From assembly GCA_013812565.1 (NCBI GenBank), contig JACCTF010000064.1, positions 1 to 11,021 on the forward strand: 11,021 nt of DNA, read 5' to 3'. Source of the DNA: Pyrinomonadaceae bacterium (GTDB lineage: Bacteria > Acidobacteriota > Blastocatellia > Pyrinomonadales > Pyrinomonadaceae). Positions 6,034 to 11,021 of the stretch are shown here, one piece after another. The notes under the pieces were generated by a model, which worked only from the letters and a program-made list of their open reading frames with translations, had not been told where the DNA came from and searched no databases. Made by a program: the position numbers and the translations under genes. The number at the start of each line of letters is the position of its first letter. Positions within the stretch are counted from its first letter, which is position 1.

Positions 6034-7371
6034 TTACAATCTTATAATTTGCGCGCGGCTTGTGCGGCGCAGATCTTCGTTCAAGGCGTTTCGCGTATCA
6101 ACGATGAGCGAGGTCAAATTAGTCACACGTTTGTAATCAATCTCGCTGTGATCTGTGACGATGACGACGCAATCGGCAGTGCGCAACTCGTCGTCGGTGA
6201 GATCAACAGAATGCAGTGGCTTGCCGTTGCCCCAGGTGTGCGCATCGTCGAACGTTACCTCTTGGATGAACGGATCGTGGTAACGCACCTCAGCGCCTTT
6301 GACGCGCAGGCGGTCGATGATCGAAAGCGCCGGGCTTTCGCGCACGTCGTCGATGTCCTTCTTATAAGCGACGCCCAGCATCAACACGCGCGACCCCTTT
6401 AACGATTTGCGCGCATCGTTGAGTCCATCGGCAACCAACGTCACAACATGCTCGGGCATACGCGAGTTGACCTCTTCGGCCAGACTGATGAAGCGCGAAT
6501 CGAAGCCGTGTTGCCGAGCTTTCCACGAAAGGTAGTGTGGGTCCAATGGGATACAGTGCCCCCCAATGCCGGGGCCGGGATAGAACGGCATGAAGCCGAA
6601 GGGCTTGGTCGCCGCCGCGCGGATCACTTCCCAGGTGTCGATGTTGAGGGTGTAGCACAGACGAGCCATCTCATTTGCCATCCCGATATTAACGGCGCGG
6701 AAAGTGTTTTCCAACAGCTTTGCCGCTTCCGCCACGCGCGCCGAAGCAACAGGGTGCACATGATTAACGATGGTGGCGTAGAGTGCTGTGGCAACCTCCG
6801 TCGAATCCGGCGTGCAGCCGCCGACGACCTTCGGAATGTTGTGCGTCAGGAACTGAGGGTTGCCGGGGTCGACGCGTTCCGGCGAAAAGGCGAGTAGAAA
6901 ATCTTGGTCGAGCTTGAACCCTTTCTCCTCTAATATCGGCAGCAACACTTCATCGGTAGTGCCCGGATAGGTGGTTGACTCAAGAATGATAAGCTGACCG
7001 GAACGTAAGCTTTTCTGAATATCTCCGGCGGCGGCGAGGATGTAAGAGATGTCAGGTTCCTTCGTTTTGCGTAGCGGCGTCGGCACGCAGATGATGATCG
7101 CGTCACACTCGCGCAAGTGGTCGAAGTCGGTGGTTGCGCGCAAGCGCCCCACTCCTGTTAATTCTTTGATGGCGCTGGACGGAACATCGCCGATGTATGA
7201 CTCGCCGGCATTAATCTTCTCCGCCTTTGCCGCGTCCACTTCAAAGCCTGTAGCTTGAAAACCTTTGCGTGCGAATTCAACGGCCAACGGTAATCCGACA
7301 TACCCGAGGCCGATCACGCCGATGTGCGCGCGCCGTTCTTGGATCAAGTTTGAAATTGTATTCTTTATCAT
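6034..7371 (-). CDS. Nucleotide-sugar 6-dehydrogenase, WbpA-like (probable UDP-GlcNAc or related UDP-HexNAc dehydrogenase)
   Basis: An NAD-dependent cytoplasmic enzyme of the UDP-glucose/GDP-mannose dehydrogenase family that oxidises C6 of a UDP-sugar to a uronic acid in two steps. Numbered from ATG 7371 (445 residues): the NAD-binding GLGYVG is 21-26, PTPL 97-100, ESTTYPGTT 131-139, SPERVDPGN 163-171, Lys218 with Asn222 in KLLENTFR, the catalytic Cys273 in GGHCIP, and YKKDIDDVRESP (336-347) in the C-terminal UDP-binding domain. The wording of these motifs (KEPDISY, AATKPFGF, YPGPGIGGHCIP) is closer to UDP-GlcNAc 6-dehydrogenases such as WbpA than to UDP-glucose enzymes, from memory. An in-frame ATG at 7446 would add 25 Ser/His-rich residues unlike the family. 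The candidate promoter at 7456-7483 would leave almost no leader for that start, and AGG lies about 10 nt before ATG 7371. The stop overlaps the T-run of the hairpin. With wecB it could produce UDP-ManNAcA. Confidence 0.9.
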   Translation of the reverse strand: MIKNTISNLIQERRAHIGVIGLGYVGLPLAVEFARKGFQATGFEVDAAKAEKINAGESYIGDVPSSAIKELTGVGRLRATTDFDHLRECDAIIICVPTPLRKTKEPDISYILAAAGDIQKSLRSGQLIILESTTYPGTTDEVLLPILEEKGFKLDQDFLLAFSPERVDPGNPQFLTHNIPKVVGGCTPDSTEVATALYATIVNHVHPVASARVAEAAKLLENTFRAVNIGMANEMARLCYTLNIDTWEVIRAAATKPFGFMPFYPGPGIGGHCIPLDPHYLSWKARQHGFDSRFISLAEEVNSRMPEHVVTLVADGLNDARKSLKGSRVLMLGVAYKKDIDDVRESPALSIIDRLRVKGAEVRYHDPFIQEVTFDDAHTWGNGKPLHSVDLTDDELRTADCVVIVTDHSEIDYKRVTNLTSLIVDTRNALNEDLRRTSRAQIIRL

Positions 7372-7446
7372 TCTGAAATTACCTGAGTGGATAATTAGAT
7401 GTTCATGGAGGGAGAGGCTTGAGGGGGCAGAAGCCGCGCCGTTCAA

Positions 7447-7571
7447 GCCGGAAAGACTATGTGAGCCTCGCGCCGACTGTCAAGCAGCAGTTTGCCACCC
7501 GCGACGTTTTAACTAAATTCTCAATGCCAAACTAATGCCGGCGAACGCTCGCGACACGCAGGATACATGAT
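7447..7571. other. Gap between polymerase gene and dehydrogenase gene
   Basis: It contains the candidate - strand promoter described at 7456-7483. I see no hairpin with a T-run that would end the polymerase transcript, no repeat and no coding sequence. Cotranscription of the polymerase gene into the sugar genes cannot be excluded. Confidence 0.4.
7456..7483 (-). promoter_or_regulatory. Candidate sigma70-type promoter for the dehydrogenase-wecB pair
   Basis: Read on the - strand, a perfect -35 TTGACA (7483-7478) is followed after 16 nt by CATAGT (7461-7456), a four-of-six match to TATAAT. Transcription would begin near 7449 and leave a leader of about 75-80 nt before ATG 7371. The site lies in the only sizeable gap upstream of the dehydrogenase gene. 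It is a pattern match only. Confidence 0.4.
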
Positions 7572-9350
7572 CTACTTTACCCATTCATCCGCGATGTGCG
7601 ATTCAACTTCAATGGGCACGCGCTTGACATATTCTTCACCTGCCTGACGCATCGCCTGTTCAACCTTTTGCGTAATCTCCTCAGCAGTATTTGCATCAGC
7701 TTCCACCACGACTTCATCATGAACGATATTCACGATGCATGCACCAGTGCCCTTAAGTTCATCATGAAGCAGCCGTAGCGCGCGCTTGAGAATGTCAGCG
7801 GACGAGCCTTGTATAGGAGAATTCTTGCCGTTGCGCTGGGCAAGTGAAACGGCTTGACGGTCTTCCGGGTCAAAGTTAAAGCGCGCCAGCCGCCCCGTGA
7901 TAGTGCGTGATGTGCGTTCGCGAACAGCACGCCGTGCGGCTTCGCGTAGCCATGTATCAAGTCTGCGGTAAGTCGCGAAGTACCGGCGCATGATATCTTC
8001 CGACTCATCCAGTTTGAGTCCTGTCATCGCTGAGAAGCGCTGCGCGCCGATGCCGTAAACCACCCCGAAGTTTAATCGTTTGGCAAACGAGCGTTGGTCT
8101 GCGCTCACTTGATCCAACGCAATTCCGAAGACCTGCGCGGCGGTGACGCGGTGAAGATCAGCTCCAGAGTTGAAGGCATCTATGAATCCTTGATCACCAG
8201 TGAACTCGGCCAAGATGCGCAGTTCTATCTGTGAATAATCGCTAATCACAAGTTTTCTGCCAGCGGGCGCGCGGAAGCAACGGCGATACTCGACGGCATG
8301 CGGCACCTGCTGAATATTTGGCCCGGTGCAGGCCATTCTCCCGGTTGGCGCGCCGATCTGATGGAAGTTGGCGTGAATGCGCTTGGTGACGGGATTGATC
8401 TCTTCAAGGATGTTACCGCCGTAACTCGTCATCGCTTTTTGCACCGTGCGGTACTCAAGCAGTTTGGCGACAACCGGATACTCGGCGGCCAGCGGTTGCA
8501 ACTTCCAGTTGCGCGTCGAATCGGGAACGGGCACGCCGAGACCTTTGAGCGCTTTGGTCAACTGCACATGCGAATCGAGATTTATATCAGCGCGCGTCGG
8601 ACCGAAGAGCGAGGCCTGCGCCGAGCCTTCGCCTAACATTAGTTGTAGTTCGTCGGCGAGTGTGGTGCGTTGACGTTCGACATTCGCCATTTGCTCGCGC
8701 CAGCGTTCGGCGTCCAAGTAGATTCCGGCCAGTTCCATGTTGGCGACGGCCATCACGCAATCGAACTCAATCCCGGCGCAAGCGATAAGATCATCCGCGC
8801 GCAAACGTTCAATCTGCTTCTCCCGCAAACGCGGCAATACCATTGCATCGCGGGCCGCGTAGGTGAGCTGCGACTCTGACAACTCCCCACTCCAATCGCT
8901 CAGGCGTTCGGCTTTGTCAATCGTCTCACCAATGTAGCGCGCCGCCACTGCTTCAAGACCGTGTCGCTCTTCTTGATCACCGGCAGCAATCAGTTGACTA
9001 GCAAGCAGCGTGTCAAAGAGTCCGCCAAGCTCGACGCCCAAGTGATGCTTCGTCCACTTCGCATCGAACTTGGCGTTGTGCGCGATCTTCACCGGACGCG
9101 CGGCGGCGAGCAACGTTCGCAGCGGCGCGAGATTCTCGTTTGTCGCCCCATTGCCGTTGGCAAATTGGTCCAAGTCGATGATGTAGACGCCGTCCGTGGT
9201 TGCCAGTTGGAGCAATCGGAGGCGCCCGCTATAAGGATCAAGCGAAGTGGTCTCAGTGTCGAAGCCAACGACCGCATGCTTCGACACATCTTCGATTGCC
9301 GCTTGCAAATCCTCGCCTGTTTTAATCAGTCGGTAGTTTGTTGCGCTCAT
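7572..9350 (-). CDS. DNA polymerase I without 5'-nuclease domain (3'-5' exonuclease + polymerase)
   Basis: A family A DNA polymerase of 592 residues, corresponding to the Klenow part of E. coli Pol I. Residues 1-180 are a DEDDy proofreading exonuclease with a full set of site residues: Asp31 and Glu33 in GFDTET, Asp96 in AHNAKFD, Tyr164 and Asp168 in YAARD. The polymerase domain has motif A SDYSQIELR (Asp371), the O-helix RSFAKRLNFGVVYG with Arg420, Lys424, Phe428 and Tyr432, PIQGSSAD (512-519), and motif C VHDEVV (His544, Asp545, Glu546). Phe428 lies where E. coli Pol I has Phe762. No 5'-3' flap nuclease precedes it: the gene begins directly with the exonuclease, at an ATG preceded by GAGAG. 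Full-length PolA is about 900 residues, so this is either a second, specialised polymerase or a PolA whose nuclease is encoded elsewhere. It lies 73 nt downstream of the MFS gene and 125 nt upstream of the dehydrogenase ATG at 7446. Confidence 0.93.
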   Translation of the reverse strand: MSATNYRLIKTGEDLQAAIEDVSKHAVVGFDTETTSLDPYSGRLRLLQLATTDGVYIIDLDQFANGNGATNENLAPLRTLLAAARPVKIAHNAKFDAKWTKHHLGVELGGLFDTLLASQLIAAGDQEERHGLEAVAARYIGETIDKAERLSDWSGELSESQLTYAARDAMVLPRLREKQIERLRADDLIACAGIEFDCVMAVANMELAGIYLDAERWREQMANVERQRTTLADELQLMLGEGSAQASLFGPTRADINLDSHVQLTKALKGLGVPVPDSTRNWKLQPLAAEYPVVAKLLEYRTVQKAMTSYGGNILEEINPVTKRIHANFHQIGAPTGRMACTGPNIQQVPHAVEYRRCFRAPAGRKLVISDYSQIELRILAEFTGDQGFIDAFNSGADLHRVTAAQVFGIALDQVSADQRSFAKRLNFGVVYGIGAQRFSAMTGLKLDESEDIMRRYFATYRRLDTWLREAARRAVRERTSRTITGRLARFNFDPEDRQAVSLAQRNGKNSPIQGSSADILKRALRLLHDELKGTGACIVNIVHDEVVVEADANTAEEITQKVEQAMRQAGEEYVKRVPIEVESHIADEWVK

Positions 9351-9423
9351 CTATCTCTCACGTTCGGGAAGGTTTAATCGTCTTTAACTTCGCGATCCTG
9401 CTCATCGACATCCTTGCTCTTTA

Positions 9424-10695
9424 CTATTTGCCGGTGGGCACGAGTTTTTGTCGGCTCGCATCTGTCTTTACCATTAGAACAAAAAGCAACGCGGCGGCTA
9501 TCCCAATCACCGCGCTCATCAGAAAAGCTGTCTTCGCGCCGCGCCACTGCCACACTGCGCCCATCACGAGCGATGCCGGAAAGACCGTGATGCTGAGCGC
9601 CAGATTATACAGTCCAAACGCGGTGCCGCGCTGATCGGAGCGCACGAGGTCTGCAACTAAAGCTTTCTCGGCGCCCTCGACTAAACCGAAGTAAACGCCG
9701 TAGACGACGAACAGCCCCCACACCATGCCAGCGGAGGTGGCAAAGGCAAAACCCGCGTAGACAGCAGCGTAGACGAGCCAGCCGGAAACGATCAAACGTC
9801 GGCGTCCGGCACGGTCAGATAAATCTCCGCCGACAAGCGAACTTAAAACTTTGCTGCCATGCAGCGCTGCCCAGAGAAGCGGAATCGTCGCCGTTGAAAC
9901 TCCGAGTTCACTCGCGCGTAGAAGCAAAAAGGCGTCCGATGAGTTGGACAATGTAAACAAGGCAATGACCACGAGAAAGCGTCGGAAGTTTCCATCAAAA
10001 CCTTTTAGTGAAAGTCGCAGCGGTTTAGAGATTGTCGCCGCGCTCGCTTCACGCTTTCGGCTCGGCTCGCGCACAAGGAAGACGGCGACCAGCACTGCGA
10101 GGAACGCTGGGATCGAAGCGATGAGAAATACTTTCGTGTAATCATTCAGCGTCGGATTGTTCGGATCAGCCGCGATCAGCAGCAAGCAGAGCAGACCGAG
10201 AAGCGGGCCGATGATGGCTCCCGTGTGATCCATCGCGCGGTGAAAACCGAAAGCCAGCCCGCGCTCCTCGGCCCCCACCGAATCAGCGATCATCGCATCT
10301 CGCGGCGCGGTGCGAATTCCCTTGCCGACGCGATCCGTCAAACGTATGGCGAGCACTTGATGCCAGTTGCCCGCAAATCCGAGCAGCGGACGCACTCCAC
10401 TCGCCAACAAGTAGCCGAAGACGACTAAGTTTTTGCGTCTCCCAACGCGGTCGCTCCAATACCCGGCAAAAAGTTTCAGAAGACCCGAAACGGATTCAGC
10501 CGCGCCTTCGATCAAACCGATTGCAGCAGGCGTTGCGCCGAGCGTTGCGACGAGAAAGAACGGCAGCAACGGATAGATTATCTCGCTTGATGCATCGTTC
10601 AGCAGACTGATAAGACTAAGCGCGAGGATGTTCGAGGGAAGACGACGGTAGCGTTGCCAGAAAGAGACAGGGACGTTCGTTGAGATCGGTTTCAA
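9424..10695 (-). CDS. Major facilitator superfamily transporter, unknown substrate
   Basis: A 423-residue inner-membrane carrier with about twelve hydrophobic helices, arranged as two six-helix halves joined by a basic, charged loop (about 209-238). Helix 1 contains SLLNDASSEIIYPLLP (30-45). The loop between helices 2 and 3 has the MFS signature GYWSDRVGRRK (78-88), and the second half repeats it as GGDLSDRAGRRR (289-300). Helix 4 has RLTDRVGKGIRTAPRDA (118-134). These features resemble the MJ1317-like branch of MFS, from memory, whose substrates are not established; an efflux role is a common guess but nothing here proves it. The start is TTG 10695, the first start codon after an in-frame TGA at 10705-10707, with a weak GAAG about 8 nt upstream; no Met codon occurs before residue 134. 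It precedes the polymerase gene on the same strand. Confidence 0.88.
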   Translation of the reverse strand: MKPISTNVPVSFWQRYRRLPSNILALSLISLLNDASSEIIYPLLPFFLVATLGATPAAIGLIEGAAESVSGLLKLFAGYWSDRVGRRKNLVVFGYLLASGVRPLLGFAGNWHQVLAIRLTDRVGKGIRTAPRDAMIADSVGAEERGLAFGFHRAMDHTGAIIGPLLGLLCLLLIAADPNNPTLNDYTKVFLIASIPAFLAVLVAVFLVREPSRKREASAATISKPLRLSLKGFDGNFRRFLVVIALFTLSNSSDAFLLLRASELGVSTATIPLLWAALHGSKVLSSLVGGDLSDRAGRRRLIVSGWLVYAAVYAGFAFATSAGMVWGLFVVYGVYFGLVEGAEKALVADLVRSDQRGTAFGLYNLALSITVFPASLVMGAVWQWRGAKTAFLMSAVIGIAAALLFVLMVKTDASRQKLVPTGK

Positions 10696-10782
10696 CTTGA
10701 AACTTCAACCGGCTTCGCGCGGGTGTCAAATGAATTTACAGCACGAGTGTTGTAACCATTGTTTGCATCCGTTACCCATCCA
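10696..10782. other. Short intergenic region upstream of the MFS gene
   Basis: This gap separates the small membrane protein from the MFS start. It contains a TTGACA on the - strand (10729-10724), but the place for a -10 element falls almost on the MFS start and matches poorly, so no promoter is called. A 5-bp GTAAC/GTTAC pair near 10752-10775 is too short to interpret. Confidence 0.35.
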
Positions 10783-11001
10783 TCACCGAGGCGCGCGCTG
10801 TCCACTCGCAGGACGTTTCTGGATTTGCGTTGGTGTCGAACTACCGGCGGCATACCACCACGCCAGCGCGCCGACAAGCAGCGCAAGGATGAGCACTCCG
10901 ATGAGCGCTAAACGCATGATGAATCGCACCGCGCGCCACACCAGAAGCAGCCCAACGCCCGCAACGATAAAGATGATGATGGAGGTTATAGCAACGGTCA
11001 T
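10783..11001 (-). CDS. Small membrane protein with two predicted helices, function unknown
   Basis: A 72-residue protein that I do not recognise. Residues about 4-22 (ITSIIIFIVAGVGLLLVW) and 31-52 (LALIGVLILALLVGALAWW) are strongly hydrophobic and are joined by a short basic loop with Arg23, Arg26 and Arg30. The tail from residue 53 is polar and basic (Ser, Thr, Gln, Lys, Arg, Pro). This gives a helical hairpin in the membrane with a short positively charged tail. The ATG at 10999-11001 has no clear ribosome site in the 20 nt that remain of the window. It lies 87 nt upstream of the MFS gene on the same strand, so they might be cotranscribed. Coding potential is supported by the coherent two-helix pattern only. 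Confidence 0.5.
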   Translation of the reverse strand: MTVAITSIIIFIVAGVGLLLVWRAVRFIMRLALIGVLILALLVGALAWWYAAGSSTPTQIQKRPASGQRAPR

Positions 11002-11021
11002 TTATCAAGAAGGTCTACTTG

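Noticed and set aside
7372..7446. 25-residue N-terminal extension of the dehydrogenase from ATG 7446
   Set aside because: The residues do not look like the family, and the candidate promoter places the transcript start only a few bases before this ATG.
10724..10729. Perfect TTGACA on the - strand upstream of the MFS gene
   Set aside because: No acceptable -10 element at 16-18 nt, and the expected transcription start would lie inside the coding sequence.

Overview
The window looks like a stretch of chromosome from a moderately GC-rich Gram-negative bacterium. It covers one end of a surface-polysaccharide (O-antigen type) locus and the unrelated housekeeping or accessory genes beside it. Two short intergenic repeats, a helically spaced ACAGAG array and a hairpin built from 7-nt TCAGATG-type units, together with a short DNA polymerase I, remind me of Acidobacteriota (Blastocatellia-like) genomes. 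That assignment is a guess from general impression, not a demonstrated result.

Left part, + strand (1-4691): a tightly packed operon. It holds the C-terminal half of an ABC-2 polysaccharide permease (Wzm), its ATPase partner (Wzt), a class I SAM-dependent methyltransferase, and a 740-residue protein that joins a GT2 and a GT4 glycosyltransferase. Gaps between genes are 3 to 18 nt. The ATPase reading frame is broken by a TAG at 1396-1398. The same frame continues for another 115 codons with a recognisable Wzt C-terminal carbohydrate-binding domain and stops at 1746, just before the methyltransferase. As given, the ATPase module is intact but its substrate-recognition domain is cut off.

Middle part, - strand (4812-7446): two nucleotide-sugar genes converge on the operon. 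The transcriptionally first is a WbpA-like UDP-sugar 6-dehydrogenase, preceded by a good candidate sigma70-type promoter. Next comes a non-hydrolysing UDP-GlcNAc 2-epimerase (WecB). Together they could turn UDP-GlcNAc into an N-acetylated uronic acid donor such as UDP-ManNAcA for the polymer that the left operon elongates, modifies and exports. The 85-nt gap between them holds a near-perfect hairpin (28-bp perfect stem, extendable to about 33 bp) that abuts the wecB start codon.

Right part, - strand (7572-11001): a DNA polymerase I that lacks the N-terminal 5'-nuclease domain but keeps a complete DEDDy proofreading site and polymerase motifs, a 12-helix MFS transporter of unknown substrate, and a 72-residue two-helix membrane protein. 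These have no evident link to the polysaccharide genes.

I saw no tRNA, rRNA, CRISPR array, transposase or phage gene. The points most worth checking are the in-frame amber codon in wzt, the 7-mer hairpin at the wecB start, and the 5'-nuclease-less polymerase.
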